Made by a program: the position numbers and the translations under genes. DNA of 64,000 nt from Streptomyces formicae (GTDB lineage: Bacteria; Actinomycetota; Actinomycetes; Streptomycetales; Streptomycetaceae), in assembly GCF_002556545.1 (NCBI RefSeq), contig NZ_CP022685.1:1736001-1800000 (forward strand), read 5' to 3'. This document shows, one piece after another, positions 1-8,189 of the stretch. The notes beneath the pieces were generated by a model, which made no database searches, was not told the DNA's origin, and saw only the letters and a program-made list of their open reading frames with translations. Every line of letters starts with the position of its first letter. The stretch's first letter is position 1.

Positions 1-284
1 AGGATCTTGCGGTCCACCTCGATGTTGGCGGCCTTCAGACCCTGGATGAAGCGGTTGTAGGTGATGCCGTTGGCGCGGGCAGCGGCGTTGATGCGCTGGA
101 TCCACAGCTGCCGGAAGTCGCCCTTGCGCTTCTTGCGGTCGTTGTAGTTGTAGACCAGGGAGTGGGTGACCTGCTCCTTGGCCTTGCGGTACAGGCGCGA
201 CCGCTGGCCGCGGTAACCGCTGGCCGCCTCGAGGATCGCCCGACGCTTCTTGTGGGCGTTTACTGCCCGCTTGACGCGTGCCAC
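1..284 (-). CDS. rplT: 50S ribosomal protein L20 (partial, 3' end beyond window)
   Basis: L20 binds 23S rRNA early in large-subunit assembly. The GTG start at 284 follows an AGGAG ribosome binding site and opens with the basic L20 N terminus (MARVKRAVN, then HKKRRAI). About 94 of the roughly 125 usual residues are present before the window edge cuts the gene. It is the last gene of infC-rpmI-rplT, 97 bases after rpmI. In other bacteria L20 represses this operon; no L20 operator was recognised here. The identification is secure; only the C terminus is missing. Confidence 0.97.
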   Translation of the reverse strand, partial: MARVKRAVNAHKKRRAILEAASGYRGQRSRLYRKAKEQVTHSLVYNYNDRKKRKGDFRQLWIQRINAAARANGITYNRFIQGLKAANIEVDRKI

Positions 285-381
285 TTTTTAACTCCTTGTA
301 GCGGGGCCGTGGTTGGACTCACACGACCCGGTATCGATTGGGTCCCGGTCAGAGGTCAGGTGCCGTGTCCGGCACCCGAGC

Positions 382-576
382 TCACTTGCCGAGAAGCTTC
401 TTGATCTTCTTGGCGTCGCCCGGGGCCATCTCGGCGTTGCCGGTGAGGCGACGCGTCAGACGGGACGACTTGTGCTCGAGCAGGTGGCGCTTGCCGGCGC
501 GCTCACGGAGCACCTTGCCGGAGCCGGTGACCTTGAAGCGCTTGCTGGCACCGCTGTGCGACTTGTTCTTCGGCAT
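382..576 (-). CDS. rpmI: 50S ribosomal protein L35
   Basis: L35 is a small basic large-subunit protein. The 64-residue product starts [20 protein letters not shown] and ends in a lysine-rich tail, which is the family's full normal length. It sits between infC and rplT on the same strand, the standard order. An A/G-rich ribosome binding site (GAGGAGAGAACGG) precedes the ATG. Regulation is presumably through the shared infC leader. Nothing unusual is seen. Confidence 0.98.
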   Translation of the reverse strand: MPKNKSHSGASKRFKVTGSGKVLRERAGKRHLLEHKSSRLTRRLTGNAEMAPGDAKKIKKLLGK

Positions 577-684
577 AGCGCCGTTCTCTCCTCGTCAGTG
601 GCACTCCGATGCCCGGTCGTGGAACCGGGCATCCGGGAGCACCAGATGTGTCAGTTGGCATCCCCTGGACTCGCGTCCGGGGGA

Positions 685-1347
685 TCAGGCCTCGGCGGGA
701 GCCTCAGCCGGGGCCTCGGCGGGAGCTTCGGAAAGCTCCTCGTCCTCGGCGGAGTTCTGCGAGCGGCCCGGGTTGGCCTTCGCGTCCGCCTTGCGAGCCG
801 CCTGGGCCTCACGGGCCTCGGCCATCGCCTCGGTCTTCTTCTTGTGCGGACCGAGAACCATGATCATGTTTCGGCCGTCCTGCTTCGGGTTCGACTCGAT
901 GAACCCGAGGTCCTCGACGTCCGAAGCGAGACGCTGCAGCAGTCGGAAGCCCAGCTCGGGGCGGGACTGCTCGCGACCACGGAACATGATCGTGATCTTG
1001 ACCTTGTCGCCCTGCTTGAGGAACCGGACGACGTGACCCTTCTTGGTGTCATAGTCGTGCGGGTCGATCTTCGGCCGGAGCTTCATCTCCTTGATGACCG
1101 TGTGCGCCTGGTTCTTGCGCGCCTCACGGGCCTTCATGGCCGACTCGTACTTGAACTTCCCGTAGTCCATGAGCTTGCACACAGGCGGACGGGCGTTCGC
1201 CGCGACCTCGACCAGGTCAAGGTCGTACTCCTGCGCAAGCTCCAGGGCCTTGGCAAGCGGAACAATCCCGACCTGCTCGCCGCTGGGACCGACAAGTCGC
1301 ACCTCGGGAACGCGAATCCGGTCGTTGATGCGGGGCTCGGCGCTGAT
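685..1347 (-). CDS. infC: Translation initiation factor IF-3, predicted AUC start
   Basis: IF-3 binds the 30S subunit, prevents premature 50S joining and proofreads the start codon and initiator tRNA. The 220-residue product has the N domain ([15 protein letters not shown]), a lysine-rich linker and the C domain with [12 protein letters not shown]. It ends in a low-complexity tail of repeated Ala-Pro-Ala-Glu found in Streptomyces IF-3. No ATG, GTG or TTG lies sensibly placed before the conserved N terminus. The best start is ATC at 1347, directly after a strong GAGGAGG. Rare AUU/AUC starts in infC are known to allow autoregulation because IF-3 discriminates against them. The longer ATG frame from 1506 would run through the leader terminator and is rejected. 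First gene of infC-rpmI-rplT. Confidence 0.93.
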   Translation of the reverse strand: MSAEPRINDRIRVPEVRLVGPSGEQVGIVPLAKALELAQEYDLDLVEVAANARPPVCKLMDYGKFKYESAMKAREARKNQAHTVIKEMKLRPKIDPHDYDTKKGHVVRFLKQGDKVKITIMFRGREQSRPELGFRLLQRLASDVEDLGFIESNPKQDGRNMIMVLGPHKKKTEAMAEAREAQAARKADAKANPGRSQNSAEDEELSEAPAEAPAEAPAEA

Positions 1348-1728
1348 GGATCCTCCTCGGTAGCACCACGCGACCGTCTGGCGGACAGCCGCGTTACGTC
1401 TGTTATCTCGACCAACCGAGCGAGGCCACAAAAAATGCCCCGACCGATCACTGAAGGGGCTCCACGTACTACCGGAGCACCTCCGCGGTGATCGCGGGGC
1501 GCACATCGGGCGGCCCGAAGCCTCGGGGCTTCGACCGCCTGACCGGTGACCCGCCGCTCCGGGGAGCGGTCAGGTGGGAGATCGGAGCCTCCACTTGTGG
1601 GCCGGATCCTTGCGTTGGCACGCGGGTCTCCGGCCGGTCGTTACACAAGGTTAGCAGTACCCCGGCCGTGCCGCTAACCAGTGGCCCTTCGGCTCGGGCC
1701 GCGGGGAGCTCGGCTTATCGTGTGGGAC
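1348..1728. promoter_or_regulatory. Divergent leader/promoter region between infC and the DUF1844 gene
   Basis: This 381-base gap holds the infC leader (minus) and the promoter of the plus-strand DUF1844 gene. It contains a terminator-like hairpin with a T-run in the infC direction (1430-1460), a second hairpin with arms CGGAG/CTCCG at 1473-1485, and an inverted repeat with arms GGTTAGC and GCTAACC at 1649-1655 and 1673-1679. I see no protein-coding gene in it. The inverted repeat lies where the divergent promoters should be and could be an operator, but no regulator is identified. Confidence 0.6.
1430..1460 (-). terminator. Leader attenuator upstream of infC
   Basis: Read on the minus strand, GCCCC (from 1460) pairs with GGGGC (to 1437) and is followed by ATTTTTT. 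No gene ends upstream on this strand, so the terminator sits inside the infC leader. That points to transcription attenuation of the operon. Leader attenuation of infC-rpmI-rplT is known in other bacteria; the ligand or sensing mechanism here is unknown. Confidence 0.6.
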
Positions 1729-2115
1729 ATGAGCGACGCGACCCCCTCCCCCGAGTTCCCGACCGGCTCGGCCCCTGATTCTCCCGATTTCGACACCCTG
1801 ACCCGTGACATCGCGGACGTCCCCGCGGTCGAGGTGATCACCACGGTCGCGGTCCACCTGATGAGCGCGGCCGCCGTGAACCTGGGCCTCGCCGAGGGCG
1901 GCGAGGGCCACAAGGACCTGGACGAGGCCCGCAAGCTGATCCACTCCCTGGCCGGGCTGCTCGACGCGTCCGCCACGGAGATCAGCTCCTTCCACGCGGC
2001 CCCGCTGCGGGACGGCCTGAAGTCGCTGCAGCTGGCGTTCCGCGAGGCGTCGCTGGTGGCGGACGAGCCGGGTCAGGGGCCCGGCGAGAAGTACACGGGC
2101 CCGGTCTTCGGCTGA
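1729..2115 (+). CDS. DUF1844 family protein
   Basis: A 128-residue conserved actinobacterial protein. The start MSDATPSPEF follows a disordered Ser/Pro segment. The core contains the DUF1844 helices (VEVITTVAVHLMSAAAVNLG and the DEARKLIHSLAGLLD stretch). No enzyme motif, signal peptide or membrane segment is visible. The function is unknown. It is divergent from infC, a conserved neighbourhood in Streptomyces, and converges on the SseB gene with a 16-base gap. The frame is open upstream to 1681, but the ATG at 1729 fits the family. Confidence 0.85.
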   Translation: MSDATPSPEFPTGSAPDSPDFDTLTRDIADVPAVEVITTVAVHLMSAAAVNLGLAEGGEGHKDLDEARKLIHSLAGLLDASATEISSFHAAPLRDGLKSLQLAFREASLVADEPGQGPGEKYTGPVFG

Positions 2116-2131
2116 GACCCAGGCGCCGTTC

Positions 2132-2866
2132 TCACGGCGTGCGCACGTAGAGGGGCTCGCCCGGTGGCGTCGCCTCGGCAGGCAGCAGTGCCAGGTCGAG
2201 GCCGCGCACCAGGCGGGCCCTCAGTGTTTCGTCGGCGGCGATGCGCCGGGCCACGCGCCGGGCGGCGTCCGCCGGGTCGGCCGCGGCGTCCAGGACCAGG
2301 GCGAGGGTGCCGTCGGAGCTGCCGGGGCCCAGATGGGCGCGGAGCACGGCGGGCTCGGCGGCGACCGCGGCGCGCACGGCGTCGGTGACGGCCGGGTCGG
2401 CGAGCGGGTCGGCGCTGGCGCGGCCCTCGGCGAGCGCGAGCAGCGCCGACCTGCCGAGCTCGTAGGGGACGGGCCCGGCGAGGTCGAGGACGATGGTGTC
2501 GGCCCGCTCGTGGGCGGCGGCCTGGAGCGCCTGGTGCAGGGGAACGGCGACGGGGCGCGCCGCCGGGTCCCACAGGGCGAGGGCCTCGGTCGAGGTGAAG
2601 GCGGGCAGTGCCTTGCGGTCACCGGCCTTCAGCGTCGGGACCGCCATGTCGCTGGTCTTCTCGCGACGGAGCCCGTTCTCGTCCTCCTCGACCTCGCCGA
2701 GTACGGCGACGACGGGGACGAGGAGGCGGGCCCCCGCCAGCGCTTCGAGGACCGGGCCGTGCGCCGTGCGGTCCTGCGACCAGGCGGCGAGCGCCTCGGC
2801 AAGCCGGGGGTCCGCCGTCCCGTCGTCGTCGGAGAAACCGGGGTCGGGAATGTTCTTGTTCGCCAC
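2132..2866 (-). CDS. SseB family protein
   Basis: A 244-residue soluble protein starting with GTG (MANKNIPDPGF). The SseB fold is recognisable from ARLLVPVVAVLGE near residue 46, the ALPAFTSTEALALWDP segment near 86-101 and a C-terminal beta/alpha domain. SseB proteins are widespread; their role is poorly defined and this one carries no catalytic motif. It starts 9 bases after the stop of the mycosin-like gene and is probably cotranscribed with it. Streptomyces often encode SseB proteins near type VII-associated genes, but no ESX core gene is present here. Confidence 0.8.
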   Translation of the reverse strand: MANKNIPDPGFSDDDGTADPRLAEALAAWSQDRTAHGPVLEALAGARLLVPVVAVLGEVEEDENGLRREKTSDMAVPTLKAGDRKALPAFTSTEALALWDPAARPVAVPLHQALQAAAHERADTIVLDLAGPVPYELGRSALLALAEGRASADPLADPAVTDAVRAAVAAEPAVLRAHLGPGSSDGTLALVLDAAADPADAARRVARRIAADETLRARLVRGLDLALLPAEATPPGEPLYVRTP

Positions 2867-2875
2867 GCCCCGACC

Positions 2876-4060
2876 CTACAGAGGCAGGCCCGGGCGCCTT
2901 CTCGCCGGGCCGCGCCTGCCCCGCCACAGCCAGACGGCGGCGGCGAGCAGGGCCACACCGGTACCGCCCGCGACCGGGCCCACCCAGCCGGCGGGTCCGT
3001 CGTCGAGGTCGGCGGGGTCGGGTCCTCCGCCGAAGTACTCCGGTGCGTACGCCGACGCCCGCAGCCCCTCCGGCTTCAGCTTGGCCGCCCGGGTGAGGGC
3101 GGCCGCCGGGTCGACGAGGCCGTAGCCGCGGGAGTCGTCGCGGCCGCCCGCCGGGGCGTCCCGCGCGGTGTCCTCCAGGAGCTGCTTGATCTGCGCGGGG
3201 GTCAGGTCGGGGTGCGCGGCGCGGATCAGGGCGACGGCGCCGGAGACGAAGGCGGAGGCCGCGCTGGTGCCCCAGCCCTCGTAGTACTCGCCGTCCGGGT
3301 CGGCGATGACGATGTCGTCGCCGGGCGCGGCGACGGTGGCGTACCAGCGGCGGGTGGAGAAGGCGGCGCGCTCGCCGTTCTCGTCGACGGCGGTGGCGGC
3401 GATCACGCCGGGGTAGGCGGCCGGGTAGGAGACGTGGTCGCCGAGCTTGCCGCCGTTGCCCGCGGAGGCGACGACGGCGACGCCCTTCTTCAGGGCGTAC
3501 TGCACGGCGGCGTCCTCGGCCGGTTCGGGGTGGGCGGACTTGGAGTCGTCGCCGAGCGAGAGGTTGATGACGTCGGCACCGTGGTCGGCGGCCCAGCGGA
3601 TGCCTTCGGCGAGGGCGTTGCCCCGGGTGCTGCGGGCCTTCTTGCGGGCCTTGTCGCCGTCCTCCAGGATCACGCGGACCGGCAGGATCCTGGCCTCGGG
3701 GGCGATGCCGAGCACGCCGTCGCCGCGCCCCGGGCCGTGCCCGTGGCCCGCGATGATCCCGGCCATCGCGGTGCCGTGCCGGGCCCAGGGACGATCGCCG
3801 CGGCCCGCGCCGAAGCCGACCATGTCCTTGCCCTCGATGACGTTGCCCGCGAGGTCGGGGTGCTGGGCGTCGACGCCGGTGTCCAGGACCGCGACGGTGA
3901 TGCCCTTGCCCTTGGTCGTCTGCCACGCCTGCGAGGTGTGCATGGCCTCGAGGCCCCACTGCTGGACCCGGATCCCGTCGTCGGCGTACGCGGTGGTGGC
4001 GGGAGCCAGGGTCAGGGCGGCGGCGACCGCCGCGACGAGGAACGGCCGACGGGTCCTCAT
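2876..4060 (-). CDS. Mycosin-like S8 serine protease, type VII secretion-associated type
   Basis: A 394-residue exported subtilisin. An N-terminal signal peptide ends near ATTAYA (residue 26). The catalytic triad is visible as Asp60 (VAVLDTGVD), His95 (RHGTAMAG) and Ser266 (GTSAASA), with the oxyanion Asn at 202. One C-terminal transmembrane helix near 358-376 precedes a basic tail. This layout of signal, S8 domain and membrane anchor is that of MycP mycosins, which stabilise and cleave substrates at ESX machines. The ATG overlaps the stop of the upstream gene by four bases (ATGA), so translation is coupled. No EccC, EccB, EccD or WXG gene is in the window, so the partner machine is either elsewhere or absent. 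Confidence 0.87.
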   Translation of the reverse strand: MRTRRPFLVAAVAAALTLAPATTAYADDGIRVQQWGLEAMHTSQAWQTTKGKGITVAVLDTGVDAQHPDLAGNVIEGKDMVGFGAGRGDRPWARHGTAMAGIIAGHGHGPGRGDGVLGIAPEARILPVRVILEDGDKARKKARSTRGNALAEGIRWAADHGADVINLSLGDDSKSAHPEPAEDAAVQYALKKGVAVVASAGNGGKLGDHVSYPAAYPGVIAATAVDENGERAAFSTRRWYATVAAPGDDIVIADPDGEYYEGWGTSAASAFVSGAVALIRAAHPDLTPAQIKQLLEDTARDAPAGGRDDSRGYGLVDPAAALTRAAKLKPEGLRASAYAPEYFGGGPDPADLDDGPAGWVGPVAGGTGVALLAAAVWLWRGRRGPARRRPGLPL

Positions 4061-5769
4061 GAGCTCTTCTCCGCTGCCGCGATGGTCTTGCGCAGGCCCC
4101 GCTCGACGCGGTCGGCGATGCCCTTGGCCTCGTAGCCGAGTCCGGACTGGGCGGGCGCCGACGTGGTGTCCGCGCCCATCGCCTCGGTGGCGGACTCCGG
4201 TTCGGTGACGGCGCGTCCGTCGGCGAAACCGGAGACGGCGTACGCGACGACGGGCGCGTCGGGGAGCACGGACACGATCCAGGAGGCGCGCTGCGCGTCG
4301 CCGAAGCCCTCGGCGGGCGTGCCCTTCGCGGCGTACGGACGGGGCATCAGGTCGGGGCGCCGGTCCAGGCCCTCCTCCGTGAAACGGGTCCGCAGCGAGC
4401 GCATGCCGTCGGCGTTCGCCTTGGTGAACAGCAGGCCCACGGTGGTGACATGGCTGCGGGTGGCGTCGGTGTAGGTGGCGCGCAGCAGCCGCAGACAGCC
4501 GACCGGGGCGAGCGCCTTCTTCAGGAGCGGGTCGAAGGCGGCCGCGCAGCCGCTGTCGGGGGCGATGGCGATCCGCGTCCAGGAGCGGTCGGCGCCGCCG
4601 GGGCCCGCGCCCTCGCCCTTGAGGACGGGCGGGAAGAGCGTGTCGACGGGGGCGCTGTGCCAGAGCTCGCCGGCGGCCGCGTACGCACTGCGCGTGCCGC
4701 TCGCGGAACCGGACTCGCCGGTCAGCCAACTCCCGGTCACCGCGCCGCCGATGAGGCCGAGCCCGATGACGAAGCAGGCCGCGGCGGCCGCCGCGCGGGG
4801 GCGCGGGCCCACGGGCCGCAGCCGCGTGGTGCTGTCGTCGTACAGCGCGGGCCGCGCGAACGACACGAAGGGCCGGCCCGTGCCGGGTCCCGGCGTCAGG
4901 TCGACGGCTCCGACGGCGCGGCGGGCGGCCGTCGCGCGGGGCCGGTTCTCGCCGGTACGGGGGGTGGGCGACTCGCCGGTACGCGGAGCTGGCGGGACGT
5001 CGGCCGTACGGGGAGCGGCCTCGGGCGGCGCCGACTCGTCGGTGACGGGGCGCAGTCGGGCCGTGGTCTCCTCGGGCGGCACACCGCGCGCGGGCGGCAG
5101 GCCGCTGCCGGTGCGGGTGGGTGCGGCGGGCAGCACGGGCGGGACCGGGGGCGCGGAGGGCTGTGGGGGTACGGACGGCTGGGGCGGTGCGGAGGGCTGC
5201 GGGGGCGGGGACGACTGCGGGGACGGCTTCGGGGCGAGGGGCGTCATCCGCTCGGCCTCGCCGTCGATCACGTCGTCAATCACGTCATCGGTCGCGTCGT
5301 CGGTCGCGTCCTCTATCGCGTCGCCGACCGGGACTTCGGACGGGGCTTCGGACGCGTCGGCCTCCTCCGCGGGTGCCTCGGGGATCCGCGGCGGGGCGTC
5401 GGGCAGGCGGGCCGACGCCGGGGGCGGTGGCGGGGTCTCGGGGAGGGCGCCCGCGGCCTCGCGCTCCGCGCGGGCCTGTTCGAAGGGGGCCAGCAGGTCC
5501 TCTATCCGGGCCGCCTCGCCGGGTTCGTCGTCGGCCGTGGCCGATGCCTCGGCCGCCGCGCGCGGGCGCGGGCTGCCGAGGACCCAGTCGCGGTCGACGG
5601 GGGGCGGGACGTCGGGGAAGCGGGCCGAGGGGGCGGGCGGCGGTTCCGGGTCGCGGTCCCGGTCGGCGGCGTCCGGCGGGGTGCCCGGACGGGCCGGTGG
5701 CGCAGTGCCGGGGCGGGGCGGCGTGGTGGGGCGCGGGGGAATGGGGCTGCGAGGCGCCTCCGTGCTCAT
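4057..5769 (-). CDS. Proline-rich single-pass membrane protein next to mycosin
   Basis: A 570-residue protein I cannot assign to a named family. Residues 1-300 are disordered and rich in Pro, Ala, Ser and acidic residues, including an Asp/Ile/Ala repeat near 150-170 and PPQPS-type repeats near 187-205. One transmembrane helix lies at about 325-349. The C-terminal 220 residues form an extracytoplasmic domain with paired cysteines (DSGCAAAF and PVGCLRLL). The topology is probably N-in, C-out. It is translationally coupled to the mycosin-like protease, which suggests a shared membrane complex or substrate relation; that is inference. The gene's imperfect short DNA repeats match the protein repeats. 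Confidence 0.75.
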   Translation of the reverse strand: MSTEAPRSPIPPRPTTPPRPGTAPPARPGTPPDAADRDRDPEPPPAPSARFPDVPPPVDRDWVLGSPRPRAAAEASATADDEPGEAARIEDLLAPFEQARAEREAAGALPETPPPPPASARLPDAPPRIPEAPAEEADASEAPSEVPVGDAIEDATDDATDDVIDDVIDGEAERMTPLAPKPSPQSSPPPQPSAPPQPSVPPQPSAPPVPPVLPAAPTRTGSGLPPARGVPPEETTARLRPVTDESAPPEAAPRTADVPPAPRTGESPTPRTGENRPRATAARRAVGAVDLTPGPGTGRPFVSFARPALYDDSTTRLRPVGPRPRAAAAAACFVIGLGLIGGAVTGSWLTGESGSASGTRSAYAAAGELWHSAPVDTLFPPVLKGEGAGPGGADRSWTRIAIAPDSGCAAAFDPLLKKALAPVGCLRLLRATYTDATRSHVTTVGLLFTKANADGMRSLRTRFTEEGLDRRPDLMPRPYAAKGTPAEGFGDAQRASWIVSVLPDAPVVAYAVSGFADGRAVTEPESATEAMGADTTSAPAQSGLGYEAKGIADRVERGLRKTIAAAEKSS

Positions 5770-5938
5770 GCTCCCCCGTCTCCTCGCGCTCGGCCGCCGG
5801 AACGCTCGGCCCGGCGAGGCTCCGTGCGCGTCACTCTACGGGCAGACGCAGGTCGCGAGGGAACCCCGTCCGCGCCCCGGGCGATCTGCCCGGATCATCC
5901 CCCTACCCTCGGGTAATCGTGTCTGGCAAGCTTCGGCC

Positions 5939-7141
5939 ATGACTGCCCGAGCCGCAGACCGCGCCCGGTACGACCGGGCCACCGCACACCTCGACGCCCC
6001 CGTCGCCATCGTCGACCTGGCCGCCTTCGACGCCAACGCCGACGACCTCGTGCGCCGGGCGGGCGGCAAGCCGATCCGGGTCGCGAGCAAGTCCGTGCGC
6101 TGCCGGGCCCTGCTCGAACGGGTCCTGGCCCGCGAGGGTTTCGCCGGGATCATGTCGTACACGCTCGCCGAGTCGCTGTGGCTGGCCCGCTCCGGCTTCG
6201 ACGACGTGCTGCTCGCCTATCCGTCGGCCGACCGGTCCGGCTTCGCCGAGCTGGCCGCCGACCCGAAGCTCGCGGCGCGCGTGACGGTGATGGTCGACGA
6301 CCCGGCCCAGCTGCGCCTCATCGACGAGGCGAGGGACGGCGGGACAGAAGAGGTGCGGGTCTGCCTGGAGTTGGACACCTCCTTCAAACCCCTCGGCGGC
6401 AAGGTGCGCATCGGCGCGCTGCGCTCTCCGCTGCACTCCCCCGTCCAGGTCGCGTCGCTGGCCCGCGCCATCGTGCGGCGGCCGGGGTTCAGGCTGGTGG
6501 GCGTCATGGCGTACGAGGGTCATGTGGCCGGGGTCGGCGACGCGGTAGAGGGGCGTCCGGCGCGTTCGCGGGCGATCCGGCTGATGCAGGCCGCGGCCCG
6601 CAAGGAGCTCGCCGAGCGCCGGGCCGAGACCGTCGCGGCGGTGCGGAGGGTCGCGCCCGACCTGGAGTTCGTGAACGGCGGCGGGACCGGCAGCGTGCAG
6701 CACACCGCGGCCGAGCGCGCGGTGACGGAGATCGCCGCGGGGTCCGGGCTCTTCGTGCCGCGGCTGTTCGACAACTACACGTCGTTCAGCGGGCGTCCTG
6801 CCGCGCTCTTCGCGCAGCCCGTGGTGCGCAGGCCGGGCGTGGGGATCGTGACGGTGCTCGGCGGCGGCTATCCGGCCTCGGGCGTCGCGGGCGCCGACCG
6901 CTCACCGGTGCCCTACCTCCCCGAAGGGCTGCGGTACGACCCGCAGGAGGGCGCGGGCGAGGTGCAGACACCGCTGCACGGCCCGCCCGCCGACGACCTG
7001 TTGATCGGCGACAAGGTGTGGTTCCGGCACGCGAAGGCCGGTGAGCTGTGCGAGCGGTTCGACACGCTGCGTCTGGTCGAGGGCGACGTGGTGACGGCGA
7101 GCGTGCCGACGTACCGGGGCGAGGGCCACACCTTCCTCTGA
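5939..7141 (+). CDS. PLP-dependent amino acid deaminase/aldolase (alanine racemase-like N domain)
   Basis: A 400-residue fold-type III PLP enzyme. The N-terminal barrel carries the PLP-lysine motif VASKSVRC near residue 43, where Lys forms the Schiff base. Later landmarks are GVMAYEGHV and NGGGTGS, a phosphate-binding glycine loop. The C-terminal domain ends with the metal-binding region typical of D-threonine aldolase/D-serine dehydratase relatives (GDKVWFRHAKAGELCERF). Likely activity is deamination or aldol cleavage of a hydroxy amino acid; the substrate is unknown. No clear ribosome binding site precedes the ATG. It is divergent from the proline-rich gene and forms no operon. Confidence 0.85.
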   Translation: MTARAADRARYDRATAHLDAPVAIVDLAAFDANADDLVRRAGGKPIRVASKSVRCRALLERVLAREGFAGIMSYTLAESLWLARSGFDDVLLAYPSADRSGFAELAADPKLAARVTVMVDDPAQLRLIDEARDGGTEEVRVCLELDTSFKPLGGKVRIGALRSPLHSPVQVASLARAIVRRPGFRLVGVMAYEGHVAGVGDAVEGRPARSRAIRLMQAAARKELAERRAETVAAVRRVAPDLEFVNGGGTGSVQHTAAERAVTEIAAGSGLFVPRLFDNYTSFSGRPAALFAQPVVRRPGVGIVTVLGGGYPASGVAGADRSPVPYLPEGLRYDPQEGAGEVQTPLHGPPADDLLIGDKVWFRHAKAGELCERFDTLRLVEGDVVTASVPTYRGEGHTFL

Positions 7142-7183
7142 CCCGCGCCCTCCGTACGGCGTCACGACGGTCACCGCGTCACG

Positions 7184-8134
7184 TCACGGCGTCGGCCCGA
7201 CGTCGCTGCCCACGCCGCCGCCGGTCGCGCTGTCGTCGACCGACCTGATCCCCCGGGTGATCTCGTCCATGACGGAGACCGGCGGCGCGCCGTCCCCCGC
7301 GCCGACGGCGAAGCGGACGATGACCGGTGACTCCGAGCCGACGCTGGACGCGAACGCGAGTGACTGGACGTAGCCGCCGTCCCCCTTCGCGGTGTGGACG
7401 CGCCAGCGCACGTAGTACCCGGAGCGGCCCGCGACCGCGATCTGGCCCTCCTTGAGCTTCTCGTGCCGCGTGATGCCGCCGTAGGGATGCTTGTCCAGCT
7501 TGTCCGTGTCGTAGGCGGCGTCCGCGGCGTCCTTGATGTCGCCGCGGGCGATGACCTTGGGGTCGGTCTCGTCGGAGTCCGTCACGGTGCTCGACGTGAC
7601 GACGCCCTCGCGGCACAGGCCGGAGTCGCCCGGGCAGTCGACGATGTCCGGGGTCTGGATGGTGGCGCCGCCCCCGATGGTGTCGGAGTCCTTCTCCCAG
7701 CCCTCGGGGACGGGGAGCGTGATGCCGTTGAGGTCGTCGACGAGGGTGTCCGGGTCGGGGTCGGCCGTCGAGGTCGCCGACGACTTCGTCGCCGTCGGCT
7801 CCGTGCTGCTCGCCACGGGTTCGCTCGGCGCGGGGGTGGCGCCCTGCGGGTCCCCGTCGTCGGTGAGGACGACGGCGCCGGTGACGATCGCTCCGACGAG
7901 GACGACACCGGCGACGGTCAGCGCGACGACCTTGGCGCGGCCGCCGCCGGGCCCGACCGGGGCCATCACCGTGGTGACGGCCGGGTCGGCCGGGCCGAAC
8001 CCCTGCTGCGCCGCGGCCTGTTGGGCGGCTTCGGGGGTACGGCGGTGCTCGGTCCACGCGGTCCCGTCCCACCAGCGCTCGACGGAGGGCTGGCGGGGGT
8101 CCGGGTACCAGCCGGGCGGCGGCGACATGCTCAT
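7184..8134 (-). CDS. DUF2510 domain membrane protein
   Basis: A 316-residue protein. The N terminus has the DUF2510 signature, PPPGWYPDP followed by a WWDG(T)AWTEH motif around residues 4-30, common in actinobacterial membrane proteins. A transmembrane helix lies at about residues 70-92. After a Ser/Thr/Pro-rich linker comes an extracytoplasmic domain with paired cysteines (DCPGDSGLC). The function is unknown. Two in-frame ATGs are present (8134 and 8128). It converges with the PLP enzyme across 42 bases in which no strong terminator was seen. Confidence 0.82.
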   Translation of the reverse strand: MSMSPPPGWYPDPRQPSVERWWDGTAWTEHRRTPEAAQQAAAQQGFGPADPAVTTVMAPVGPGGGRAKVVALTVAGVVLVGAIVTGAVVLTDDGDPQGATPAPSEPVASSTEPTATKSSATSTADPDPDTLVDDLNGITLPVPEGWEKDSDTIGGGATIQTPDIVDCPGDSGLCREGVVTSSTVTDSDETDPKVIARGDIKDAADAAYDTDKLDKHPYGGITRHEKLKEGQIAVAGRSGYYVRWRVHTAKGDGGYVQSLAFASSVGSESPVIVRFAVGAGDGAPPVSVMDEITRGIRSVDDSATGGGVGSDVGPTP

Positions 8135-8189
8135 CCCGGCACTCTAAGCGCTCCGCCTGAAGCCCACGGACGGAACGGCGGAGGGAACA

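Noticed and set aside
1348..1506. Longer ATG-initiated IF-3 starting at 1506
   Set aside because: It would translate the leader terminator, adds 53 non-conserved residues and lacks a ribosome site; ATC at 1347 has a strong one.
2333..4135. A 600-codon plus-strand open frame opposite the mycosin and SseB genes
   Set aside because: It is Gly/Val/Arg-rich shadow coding from high GC; the opposite strand has the catalytic triad, signal peptide and coupled starts.
2132..5769. Complete type VII secretion locus
   Set aside because: Only a mycosin-like protease and SseB are present; no EccB/C/D/E or WXG100 genes were found.
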